Positions 6,726 to 15,128 of a stretch of 54,313 nucleotides of DNA are shown here, piece after piece. The position numbers and the translations under genes are program-made. Numbering within the stretch: position 1 is the stretch's first letter; each line of letters opens with the position of its first letter. Location of the stretch: the NCBI GenBank assembly GCA_016871355.1, contig VFZC01000018.1, positions 1-54,313 on the forward strand, read 5' to 3'. The notes beneath the pieces were generated by a model, which was not told the DNA's origin, did no database searches, and saw nothing but the letters and a program-made list of their open reading frames with translations. Source of the stretch: Actinomycetota bacterium (GTDB lineage Bacteria; Actinomycetota; Acidimicrobiia; Acidimicrobiales; Ilumatobacteraceae).

Positions 6726-9008
6726 ATGTCGGCAAAGCGCATCGACGAGTACGAAGGTTTTCGAGGCCGGATCGGTCGGACCCACGGGGAGTCCGAGCCG
6801 TGGTGGCCGACGCGGGCCCATCCACGAGCGGGATCGCCCAACGTCATCGTGGTCCTGTTCGACGATCTGGGGTTCTCTCACCTGGGCTGTTACGGCTCGT
6901 CCATCGACACACCGAACATCGACCGACTGGCCGATGAAGGGCTGCGGTTCACCAACTTCCACGTGACTCCGCTCTGCTCGCCCACGCGGGCCGCTTTGCT
7001 GACGGGTCGCAATCATCACGCCGTGGGCATGAGATCGATCTCCAACTTCAACTCGGGCTATCCACACATGCGCGGCCACATCTCCAACAACGCCGCGACG
7101 ATCGCCGAGGTGTTGCGTGACACCGGGTACGCGACCTTCGCGCTCGGCAAGTGGCATCTCTGTCCGATGACCGATTGCTCGGCCGCCGGTCCGTTCGATC
7201 AGTGGCCCCTTCAGCGAGGGTTCGATCGGTTCTACGGCTTCCTCGACGGTGAGACCGACCAGTTCCATCCCGAACTCGTCTACGACAATCACTGGATCGA
7301 ACCACCCGGGCGCCCGGAGGACGGTTATCACCTGAGCGAAGACCTGGTCGACAAGGCCGTGGAATTCGTGCACGACTCGGTGGGCGTGCGGCCCGATCGG
7401 CCGTTCTTCATGTACTTGGCGTTCGGAGCGACTCACGCACCTCATCAGGCCCCGTCGCGATACCTCGAGAAGTACCGCGGAGTCTTCGACGAAGGTTGGG
7501 ACGTCTGGCGCGAGCGGTGGTTCGCTCGGCAGAAGGAACTCGGGGTGATCCCGGCCGATACCGAGTTGGCCCCGCGCAACCCGGGTGTCGAAGCCTGGTC
7601 CGATCTGTCCGACAATCAACGTCGTCTGGCCTGCCGCCTGCAAGAGGCGTACGCGGCCTTCCTCGATCACACCGACGATCAGATCGGCCGTCTGATGCAA
7701 TCGCTCGAGGCGCTCGGAATCGCCGATGACACGATGGTCGTGCTGCTCGCCGACAACGGAGCGAGCCAGGAGGGCGGCCCGTTCGGCGTGCTGCACGAGA
7801 TGAAGTTCTTCAACTTCCTGATCGAGACGCCCGACGAAGCCATTTCTCGCATCGACGAGATCGGTGGTCCCCATTCGCACAGTAATTATCCGTGGGGCTG
7901 GTCGCAGGTCGGCAACACGCCGTTCAAGTGGTACAAGCAGAACACTCACGAAGGTGGCATCCACGTGCCGTGCATCGTGCGCTGGCCGAAGGGACTCGAA
8001 GCCCGCGGTGAGACGCGTGATCAGTTCCATCACGTCAACGACATCGTGCCGACGATTTACGAGGTTCTCGGCGTGACGCCGCCCGACGTGTATCGCGGGT
8101 ACGAGCAGATGCCGGTGTCCGGAACGTCCATGACCTACACGTTCGGCTCTCCTGAAGCGCCGAGCCGCAAGAAGGTCCAGTACTACGAGATGCACGGCCA
8201 CCGTGCGATCTACCACGACGGTTGGAAGGCCGTGACGCGCCATCAGCCCGGCGTGCCGTACGACGATGACACGTGGGAGCTGTACCACGTGGCCGTCGAT
8301 CGCTCGGAGGTCAACGATCTGGCGGCGGCCGAACCCGAACGCCTGGCTGAACTCGTCGCCCTGTGGTGGACCGAAGCCGAACGTGAAGGAGTTCTTCCTC
8401 TCGACGATCGCGGGCTCGAATTGATGGGCGTTCGCTTCGCCGACAACTCTGCGCATCCGGTCGACCGAACCTATGTGTATCGACCGCCGATGGCTCCGTT
8501 GCCCGCACAGGCTGCGGCCGCCCTGGGTGGCCGCAGCTGGGATCTCGACGCACACGTCTCGTTGTCACCCGGTCAGGGTGGCGTCGTCTACGCGTCGGGA
8601 ACCGAGAACTCGGGGATGAGCGTGTACGTCGAAGACGATCGGCTGGTGTTCGATTACAACATCTTCGGCGAACATCACGTGGTGCGCTCGTCCGAGCGCG
8701 TTCCGGACGGCGCGTCCGTTCTGTCGCTGGCTTTTCGTCGTGAGGGCAAGACCGGTACGGCCACGTTGGCCATCGATGGGCGGCCGGTGGGTCAATTGGC
8801 CATCCCGTTCGTGATGCGCACCATGAGCAGTGTCGGTCCGTCGGTCGGTTACGACCACGGTTCACCGGTGGCCGAGTCGTACGCATCGCGTCGTGACGGC
8901 TTCCCGCTCGAGGGACGACTCGACCGTCTCGAGATCAGGCTCGTGCGAGCAGCGAGTGAATCCGACGTGGCGGCGTCGGAAGCGCGCGCACAGATGGGCC
9001 GTCAGTGA
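6726..9008 (+). CDS. Arylsulfatase-family sulfatase
   Basis: A 760-aa type I sulfatase. The metal-binding DDLG is at 46-49 and the signature CSPTRAALLTGR begins at Cys84, the residue converted to formylglycine by an FGE enzyme not encoded here. GKWHL and the later DNGAS and NTPFKWYKQNTHEGG blocks complete the fold. No signal peptide is evident, so it probably works in the cytoplasm. The extra C-terminal part (about 540-760) contains a beta-rich region (for example GVVYASGTENSGMSVYVEDD). The gene diverges from the Rieske/SDR operon, suggesting that removal of a sulfate ester feeds that pathway (inference). It converges with the cupin gene. Confidence 0.92.
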   Translation: MSAKRIDEYEGFRGRIGRTHGESEPWWPTRAHPRAGSPNVIVVLFDDLGFSHLGCYGSSIDTPNIDRLADEGLRFTNFHVTPLCSPTRAALLTGRNHHAVGMRSISNFNSGYPHMRGHISNNAATIAEVLRDTGYATFALGKWHLCPMTDCSAAGPFDQWPLQRGFDRFYGFLDGETDQFHPELVYDNHWIEPPGRPEDGYHLSEDLVDKAVEFVHDSVGVRPDRPFFMYLAFGATHAPHQAPSRYLEKYRGVFDEGWDVWRERWFARQKELGVIPADTELAPRNPGVEAWSDLSDNQRRLACRLQEAYAAFLDHTDDQIGRLMQSLEALGIADDTMVVLLADNGASQEGGPFGVLHEMKFFNFLIETPDEAISRIDEIGGPHSHSNYPWGWSQVGNTPFKWYKQNTHEGGIHVPCIVRWPKGLEARGETRDQFHHVNDIVPTIYEVLGVTPPDVYRGYEQMPVSGTSMTYTFGSPEAPSRKKVQYYEMHGHRAIYHDGWKAVTRHQPGVPYDDDTWELYHVAVDRSEVNDLAAAEPERLAELVALWWTEAEREGVLPLDDRGLELMGVRFADNSAHPVDRTYVYRPPMAPLPAQAAAALGGRSWDLDAHVSLSPGQGGVVYASGTENSGMSVYVEDDRLVFDYNIFGEHHVVRSSERVPDGASVLSLAFRREGKTGTATLAIDGRPVGQLAIPFVMRTMSSVGPSVGYDHGSPVAESYASRRDGFPLEGRLDRLEIRLVRAASESDVAASEARAQMGRQ

Positions 9009-9030
9009 TCTGAAGCAGTCGAGCGGTTCG

Positions 9031-10062
9031 TCACGACGTCGGGATCGACACGTCGAGCAACGTGAGGGATCCGGACAGTTCGGCTGATTCGCCCACGGGT
9101 ACGACCAAGCCAGTCGACTCGACGAGGTCGACCGGGCGAGAGCCGACCGAACCGGATCCTCGTCCGTCGAGAACGAAGAGGAAGCGGAACTCGCGGTCGA
9201 CGACCGGCTCGAAGATGGCCGTGGCCTCGGCGAGGTGATGCACTTTCACGTCGGCGACTCCCGCCGTTCCGTGACGAATTCCGGTGTCGGCCGACCGCCA
9301 GCCCGCGGCGTTCGCGGTCCACGTGGCATCAGCGGCGACGAAGTGGACGAAACGTTGCCCCGACCACTCGCGATCGGAGCGGCGAACGTCGGTGGGCAAC
9401 CGAGTGGACGGATCGGCGTAGGTGACGTGTTCGGCGGGATAACCGATTTCGACGACGTGCATGTCGTCGGAACTCTCGAGAACTCGGTGTCGGATCCGCG
9501 GTGGTTGGATCACGCAGTCGCCGGCTTCGAGGACGAACGGCTCTCCTTGATCTTCGTAGACCACCTTGACCCAACCCTTGTGGCAGAAGATGAGTTGGAA
9601 CACGACGTCGTGGAAGTGCACGTAGTCGGGAACCGGTCCGGCGTTCGGAATGCGGATGTGAGACGCGATGACCGAGCCACCCTGTCGGTCGGGCACGAGG
9701 TCGCGGTACTGCATTCCGGCGCGCCCCACGTGCCAGCCGTCGGATGGCCCGGTGTGAACGAATTCGGAGACGAGGGGTGGAAGCACGAGGGGTTCGTGGG
9801 CGGGAAGCCATTCGATGGAGGTGCCATCGACCAGACGCTCGACCCGAGCCCGATCGATGTCGTCGCTCACGAGCCTGATGACCGAGTCGGCGTCGGCGAT
9901 GCTGCTGGTTTCGAGATGAACTCGGCAGCCGTGGCCCGACAACGTGGCCGACCGGGGCGAGTCGGCCGGAAAGATCCGCTCGACCCGAAAGCCCTGGTCG
10001 AGCAGGTAGGCCATCGGAACGTCGATGTCGTTCGAGTTGACCACGATGCCAGCGGTGAGCAC
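9031..10062 (-). CDS. VOC-like / double-cupin protein
   Basis: A 343-aa protein of unknown reaction. Residues about 1-60 resemble half a VOC/glyoxalase module (IDVPMAYLLDQGFRVERIF). A cupin follows, with VHFHDVVFQ (two His), KVVYEDQGEPFVLEAGDCVIQPPRIRHRV and a terminal His, so a metal site is likely. A second, degenerate cupin at about 255-343 lacks the His cluster. It could be a dioxygenase, isomerase or sensor. It sits alone between the sulfatase and the LLM-P450 operon and diverges from the latter. GTG 10062 is chosen from the leaderless promoter. Confidence 0.78.
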   Translation of the reverse strand: MLTAGIVVNSNDIDVPMAYLLDQGFRVERIFPADSPRSATLSGHGCRVHLETSSIADADSVIRLVSDDIDRARVERLVDGTSIEWLPAHEPLVLPPLVSEFVHTGPSDGWHVGRAGMQYRDLVPDRQGGSVIASHIRIPNAGPVPDYVHFHDVVFQLIFCHKGWVKVVYEDQGEPFVLEAGDCVIQPPRIRHRVLESSDDMHVVEIGYPAEHVTYADPSTRLPTDVRRSDREWSGQRFVHFVAADATWTANAAGWRSADTGIRHGTAGVADVKVHHLAEATAIFEPVVDREFRFLFVLDGRGSGSVGSRPVDLVESTGLVVPVGESAELSGSLTLLDVSIPTS

Positions 10063-10068
10063 GCGACG

Positions 10069-10074
10069 ACCCTA
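10069..10074 (-). promoter_or_regulatory. -10 box of a leaderless promoter (cupin gene)
   Basis: TAGGGT on the minus strand, then 6 bases, then GTG 10062. Confidence 0.6.
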
Positions 10075-10154
10075 TCGGAGCGATGAGTCGCGACTCCGGT
10101 GATTCGGTTCCGAGGTGACCGGATCGGCGATACTGGAAACTTCAGGGGGTGAAC

Positions 10155-11228
10155 ATGTCGATGAACGAACTGGGTTTCTACACGTTGCCCGGAGCACCGA
10201 AGTCACCACGCGACCTGATCGACGAGGTGCGCGACGGAGAACGACTCGGGCTCGGATCGTGCTTCATCTCCGAGCGCTTCAACATCAAAGAAGCAGTCAC
10301 GCTCTCGGGAGCGGTCGGGGCCGTGTCCGAGACGATCGGCATCGCCACCGCAGCCACGAATCACAACACGCGACATCCGCTGGTGACCGCGTCGTACGCC
10401 ACGACGATGCACCGTCTCACCGATGGCCGGTTCTGTCTCGGAATCGGCCGCGGTATCGCACCGATGTTCTCGGCGTTCGGTCTGCCCAAGATCACGACTG
10501 CTCAGATGGAGGACTTCGCGCAGGTGATGCGGCGACTCTTCGCGGGTGAAGTGATCGTGGGTCACGACGGCCCGATCGGGAAGTTCCCGGTGCTGGCGCT
10601 CGATCCGTCATTCGACGAGAAGATCCCTCTCGGTATCACGGCGTTCGGTCAGAACACTCTCGAGCTGGCCGGTCGCGCCTTCGACTGCGTGATCCTGCAC
10701 ACCTTTTTCACCGACGAAACCTTGGTGCGTTGCGTACGCACCGTGAAGGAGTCAGCCGAGCGCGCCGGTCGCAATCCGGCCGCAGTCCGTGTCTGGTCGT
10801 GTTTCGCCACGATCGGCGACCACATTCCCGAAGACGTTCGCCTCAAGAAGACGGTGGGACGGTTGGCGACGTATCTCCAGGCGTACGGCGACTTGATGGT
10901 CAGCACCAACGGCTGGGATCCGAAGGTGCTCGAGCGTTTCCGTCAGGACGAGTTCGTGCGCACCTTCCGCGGTGCGCTCGACGGTGTGGCCACCACCGAA
11001 CAACTCGAACACGTCGCCACTCTGATCCCCGACGAATGGTTGGCCCCGGCGGCCGCCGGATCGCCGGAGAACTGCGTCCGCAAGATCAACGAGCAGTTCG
11101 ATCTCGGTGCCGACGGTGTGATCCTGCATGGCGCGAGTCCGCACGACCTCGAACCGATCGTCACCGAATACGCGAGGACTCGACCGGCCGGCCGGTTCGA
11201 TCACCTCGCCGCCAATCCAGGAGGTTGA
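10155..11228 (+). CDS. LLM-class (luciferase-like) F420/FMN-dependent oxidoreductase
   Basis: A 357-aa TIM-barrel flavin/F420 enzyme of the bacterial luciferase superfamily. Typical features are GFYTLPGAPKSPRDLIDEV at the N-terminus, ISERF, ATNHNTRHPLV, GRFCLGIGRG and the C-terminal GADGVILHGASP. Members oxidise or reduce substrates such as ketones, or act as monooxygenases with reduced flavin. ATG 10155 is preferred because AGGGGG at 10144-10149 is a good ribosome site; GTG 10149 is an alternative. A GATACT box at 10129-10134 is a plausible -10. It is the first gene of an operon with a hydrolase, a P450 and a carboxyltransferase. Confidence 0.88.
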   Translation: MSMNELGFYTLPGAPKSPRDLIDEVRDGERLGLGSCFISERFNIKEAVTLSGAVGAVSETIGIATAATNHNTRHPLVTASYATTMHRLTDGRFCLGIGRGIAPMFSAFGLPKITTAQMEDFAQVMRRLFAGEVIVGHDGPIGKFPVLALDPSFDEKIPLGITAFGQNTLELAGRAFDCVILHTFFTDETLVRCVRTVKESAERAGRNPAAVRVWSCFATIGDHIPEDVRLKKTVGRLATYLQAYGDLMVSTNGWDPKVLERFRQDEFVRTFRGALDGVATTEQLEHVATLIPDEWLAPAAAGSPENCVRKINEQFDLGADGVILHGASPHDLEPIVTEYARTRPAGRFDHLAANPGG

Positions 11229-11229
11229 A

Positions 11230-12045
11230 GTGGCCACCACCCGCAACGGTTCGGTCGAGATCTACTACGAAGTCTTCGGACGTGTGGACGAGCCGCTCTT
11301 GATTCTCGTCAACGGGCTCGGCAATCAGTGCATCGCGTATCGCCCCGGACTCATCGAGGAGTTTGTCGGCCGTGGCTTTCGAGTGGCCCGATTCGACAAT
11401 CGCGACGTCGGTCTGTCGAGCGATGGCCCCGACGGTTACACGCTCGGCGACATGGCGTCGGATGCGGTGGCGGTGCTCGACGCCATCGGGGACGAGAAGG
11501 CTCATTTCTTCGGCGCTTCGCTGGGCGGCATGATCGTTCAGACCGTCGCGATCGAGCACGCGAACCGAGTCCTGTCGATCACGTCGGTGATGTCGACGAC
11601 GGGAGATCCCGAAGTGGGCGGCCCGACCGAAGAGGCGCGAGAACTACTGCTCACTCCGGGCTCGACCGATCGCGACCGAGCCATCGAGTTGCACCTGGCC
11701 GGCCAGAGGGTGTGGGGCAGTCCCGGTCTCGTCGAGTGGGACCTTCAACGGCAGATCGCTGGCGAACTGTTCGATCGGGCCTGTCGTCCCGACGGTGTGG
11801 CCCGTCAGTATCGCGCCGCGCGAAGCGACCGCTCGCGGTCCGAACGTCTGCGTGCGATCGCGGTTCCGTTTCTGGTGTTGCACGGCACCGCCGACACGTT
11901 GATCGACATCTCGGGAGGGCGTCGTACGGCCGAGGTCGTGCCGGGCGCGACTTTCGTGGCCATCGACGGCATGGGTCACGACTGGCCCCGTCACTTCTGG
12001 CCGCGTCTGGCCGACGAAGTCGCGGGCTTCGCCCTACAGTCGTGA
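11230..12045 (+). CDS. Alpha/beta hydrolase
   Basis: A 271-aa serine hydrolase. The oxyanion region is LVNGLGNQ, the nucleophile elbow is GASLGGM, the acid is probably in HGTADTLID, and the catalytic His is in GMGHDWP. It resembles the ester/lactone-cleaving enzymes often paired with monooxygenases. The GTG at 11230 has AGGAGG at 11219-11224 and lies 1 base after the LLM stop, so the two are translated together. A lactone or ester produced by the LLM enzyme or the P450 is a reasonable but unproven substrate. Confidence 0.88.
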   Translation: MATTRNGSVEIYYEVFGRVDEPLLILVNGLGNQCIAYRPGLIEEFVGRGFRVARFDNRDVGLSSDGPDGYTLGDMASDAVAVLDAIGDEKAHFFGASLGGMIVQTVAIEHANRVLSITSVMSTTGDPEVGGPTEEARELLLTPGSTDRDRAIELHLAGQRVWGSPGLVEWDLQRQIAGELFDRACRPDGVARQYRAARSDRSRSERLRAIAVPFLVLHGTADTLIDISGGRRTAEVVPGATFVAIDGMGHDWPRHFWPRLADEVAGFALQS

Positions 12046-12057
12046 GCGGAGAATCCG

Positions 12058-13302
12058 ATGACCGACACCGCGAGTACCCCCGTACGCCAGCCCGTCAGCG
12101 ACTGGGCCACCGACTACGACATCTTCGACCCTGAATACGTGCGCAACCCGTTCGTTGTCTGGGACGATTTGCGTGAGCGCTGCCCGATCGCGCACACCGA
12201 TCGTTGGGGCGGATCGTGGCTCCCCACCAAGTACGACGACGTCACACGAATCGCGCGCGACATTGAGCGCTTCCCGTCGGGCGGCGGTATCGCCGTGATT
12301 CCTCCGGTCGGTCTCGATGGCGCTCCCGGCGCCGGCCCCGGAGCAGGTGTACCCGTTCTGCCCTACGGCGTTCCGCCCATCAGTGCCGATCCGCCGTTGC
12401 ACACCTGGACCCGTCGCTTGATCCTGCCCTGGATGAGTCCGCAGAAGACCGCCACCTACGAGCCGATGACCCGGGCGCTCTGCGACAAGTTGATCGACGG
12501 TTTCATCGCCTCGGGGCAGGCCGACGTGGCCGCCGATTACGCGCAGCAGATTCCGGTTCGCGTGATCGCCCACATTCTCGGTGTGCCGCCCGAACTGAGC
12601 GACACGTTCACTGGTTGGGTACGCGACGTTCTCGAGTTCGCGTACGACCCCGAACGACGTCGACGCGGCGTCATGGGAGTGGTCGGTTTCTTCCAGAACG
12701 CCTTGGCCGATCGGCGAATCAACCCGTCCGACGATTTGATCTCCGAACTGCTGCACACCGAAGTCGATGGAGCACCGATCGAGGACTCGGTCATCATCGG
12801 TATGTGCAGCCTGTTGCTGATCGCTGGAGTCGACACCACCTGGTCGGCCATCGGTTCGTCGCTCTGGCACTTGGCCTCACATCCCGACGATCGGCGCCGC
12901 TTGGTGGATCACCCCGAGTTGATGGACACCGCGGTCGAAGAGTTCCTGCGTGCGTATTCACCCGTCACGATGGCCCGGCGTCTGCCCGAGGACGTCGAGT
13001 ACGAGGGCTGTCCGATGAAGGCGGGGGAGCGAGTTCTGATGAACTTCCCCGGCGCCAATCGCGACCCGGATGTCTTCGAGAACGCCGACGAGGTCATCAT
13101 CGACCGTCAGATCAATCGGCACGTCGCGTTCGGAGCCGGTATCCATCGGTGCGCCGGATCCAACTTGGCTCGCATGGAACTCCGTGTGGCCATCGAAACG
13201 TTCATCCATCGCATTCCCGAGTTCGAATTGATCGATCCGGCCACGGTCACCTGGGCCGGCGGTCAGGTGCGCGGTCCACGCGAGGCACGCGTTCGGTTCT
13301 GA
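12058..13302 (+). CDS. Cytochrome P450
   Basis: A 414-aa soluble bacterial P450. The I-helix oxygen-activation motif AGVDTT, the ExxR pair in EEFLR, and the heme loop FGAGIHRCAG with Cys365 as the iron ligand are all present. It hydroxylates an organic substrate using electrons from a ferredoxin system not encoded here. A Gly/Pro-rich segment (PVGLDGAPGAGPGAG, about 83-97) in the B-C region that shapes the substrate pocket is unusual. Its stop overlaps the start of the carboxyltransferase as TGATG, showing coupled translation. The P450 family number cannot be set by eye. Confidence 0.93.
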   Translation: MTDTASTPVRQPVSDWATDYDIFDPEYVRNPFVVWDDLRERCPIAHTDRWGGSWLPTKYDDVTRIARDIERFPSGGGIAVIPPVGLDGAPGAGPGAGVPVLPYGVPPISADPPLHTWTRRLILPWMSPQKTATYEPMTRALCDKLIDGFIASGQADVAADYAQQIPVRVIAHILGVPPELSDTFTGWVRDVLEFAYDPERRRRGVMGVVGFFQNALADRRINPSDDLISELLHTEVDGAPIEDSVIIGMCSLLLIAGVDTTWSAIGSSLWHLASHPDDRRRLVDHPELMDTAVEEFLRAYSPVTMARRLPEDVEYEGCPMKAGERVLMNFPGANRDPDVFENADEVIIDRQINRHVAFGAGIHRCAGSNLARMELRVAIETFIHRIPEFELIDPATVTWAGGQVRGPREARVRF

Positions 13303-15116
13303 TGGCATCGTCGATCGAGGCACCGATGCAAGGCACGGTGCTCTCCGTCGTTCCGGTTGGTTCGCTCGTGCGTGCCGGTGGTGCGGTGGTGATTCTCGAG
13401 TCGATGAAGATGCAGCACGACGTCATCGTCGATCATCCGTCACGAGTCGTCGAGGTGAAAGTCGCCGCCGGCGACACGGTGATGGCGGGATCGCCGCTCG
13501 TGGTGGTCGAGTCGGCCGATGTCGCGACCGCTGATACGCCCGACGGCGATGTCGCTGGCGGACCTCGGGTCGATCTGACCGAGGTGATCGACCGTCATCG
13601 CTCGGGTCTCGACGCGGCCCGCCCGGAAGCGACCGGACGTCGGCACGAAGCCGGTCGTCGAACGGCCCGCGAGAACGTGGCCGATCTCGTCGACGTCGAC
13701 TCCTTCGTCGAATACGGACCACTCGTGATCGCCGCTCAACGTCGACGCCGAGGCGTCGACGATCTCATCGCCCGCACGCCGGCCGATGGACTCGTGGGTG
13801 GCATCGGACGTGTGAACGGCGAACTGTTCGCTGGTCGTGAGTCGCGGGTGGTCGTGATGTCGTACGACTACACGGTGCTGGCCGGCACCCAGGGGCAACA
13901 GAACCATCGCAAGAAGGATCGTCTCTTCGATGTGGCCGAACGGCTCCAGGTCCCCGTGGTGTTCTTCGCCGAGGGCGGAGGCGGTCGACCCGGCGACACC
14001 GATGGTTTGGGCGTGTCCGGGCTCGATTGCTGGGCGTTCCATGATTTCGCGCGACTCTCGGGACTCGTCCCGCTCGTCGGGATCACCGGTGGTTATTGCT
14101 TCGCGGGAAACGCGGCCATTCTCGGCTGCTGCGACGTGGTCATCGCTCTCGAAGGTTCGAACATCGGCATGGGTGGTCCGGCCATGATCGAAGGCGGTGG
14201 GCTCGGTGTGTTCGAGCCCACCGCGATCGGGCCGTTGTCGGTGCAACGTGTCAACGGTGTGGTCGATCTGGTGGCCCAGGACGACGCTCATGCGGTCGTC
14301 TTGGCCAAGAAGTATCTGTCGTACTTCCAGGGACCCGTCGGTTCATCCGTGACACCCGATCAGACGGGGTTGCGCGACGTCGTCCCGACGAACCGCAAGA
14401 AGGCCTACGACATGCACGACGTGTTGGACGGCTTGTTCGACATCGATTCGGTTCTCGAATTGCGGCGGGATTTCGGCATCGGCATGATCACTGCCTTGGC
14501 GCGAGTCGACGGGCGTCCGGTGGGCGTGGTGGCCAACAATCCGGTTCATCTGGCCGGAGCGATCGACAGCGACGGGGCCGACAAGGCCGCGCGGTTCATG
14601 CAGCTCTGTGATGCCTTTGATCTTCCGATCGTCACTCTGGTCGACACACCCGGAATGATGGTGGGCCCGGACGTGGAAGAAACCGCCCTGGTGCGCCACT
14701 GCAGTCGGCTCTTCGTCACCGCCGTCAACATCACGGTGCCGGTCGTGTCGGTGGTCGTACGCAAGTCGTACGGACTCGGTGCCCAGGCCATAATGGCTGG
14801 CTCCACCAAAGCGCCCTTGGCCTGCGTGGCGTGGCCCACCGGGGAGTTCGGAGGTATGGGACTCGAGGGTGCGGTTCGTCTGGGTTACCGCAACGAACTC
14901 GTGGCCATCACCGATCCGATCGAGCGCGAGGCGACCTTTCAGCAGATGGTCGACCGCATGTACGAGCACGGCAAGGCGTTGTCCGTCTCGACGCACTTCG
15001 AGATCGACGACGTGATCGATCCGGCCGACACCCGCCGTTGGATCAACGCGGTGTTCGAGTCGGCTCCACTCGCTACTCGACAGGGCAAGAAGCGACCCAA
15101 CGTCGACACGTGGTGA
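13302..15116 (+). CDS. Acyl-CoA carboxylase carboxyltransferase with N-terminal biotinyl domain
   Basis: A 604-aa fusion. Residues 1-75 form a biotin carrier domain with EAPMQGTV and the biotinylation site ESMKMQH (Lys36). Residues about 95-604 are the biotin-dependent carboxyltransferase, with both crotonase-like halves: GGYCFAGNAAILGCCD, GMGGPAMIEGGGLG and VDTPGMMVGPDVEE. The enzyme moves CO2 from carboxybiotin to an acyl-CoA (acetyl, propionyl, methylcrotonyl or geranyl type). The biotin carrier is more usually fused to the biotin carboxylase, which is not in this window and must act in trans. The start overlaps the P450 stop. The acyl substrate is not determinable by eye. Confidence 0.9.
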   Translation: MASSIEAPMQGTVLSVVPVGSLVRAGGAVVILESMKMQHDVIVDHPSRVVEVKVAAGDTVMAGSPLVVVESADVATADTPDGDVAGGPRVDLTEVIDRHRSGLDAARPEATGRRHEAGRRTARENVADLVDVDSFVEYGPLVIAAQRRRRGVDDLIARTPADGLVGGIGRVNGELFAGRESRVVVMSYDYTVLAGTQGQQNHRKKDRLFDVAERLQVPVVFFAEGGGGRPGDTDGLGVSGLDCWAFHDFARLSGLVPLVGITGGYCFAGNAAILGCCDVVIALEGSNIGMGGPAMIEGGGLGVFEPTAIGPLSVQRVNGVVDLVAQDDAHAVVLAKKYLSYFQGPVGSSVTPDQTGLRDVVPTNRKKAYDMHDVLDGLFDIDSVLELRRDFGIGMITALARVDGRPVGVVANNPVHLAGAIDSDGADKAARFMQLCDAFDLPIVTLVDTPGMMVGPDVEETALVRHCSRLFVTAVNITVPVVSVVVRKSYGLGAQAIMAGSTKAPLACVAWPTGEFGGMGLEGAVRLGYRNELVAITDPIEREATFQQMVDRMYEHGKALSVSTHFEIDDVIDPADTRRWINAVFESAPLATRQGKKRPNVDTW

Positions 15117-15128
15117 GTGTCGTTTCGG

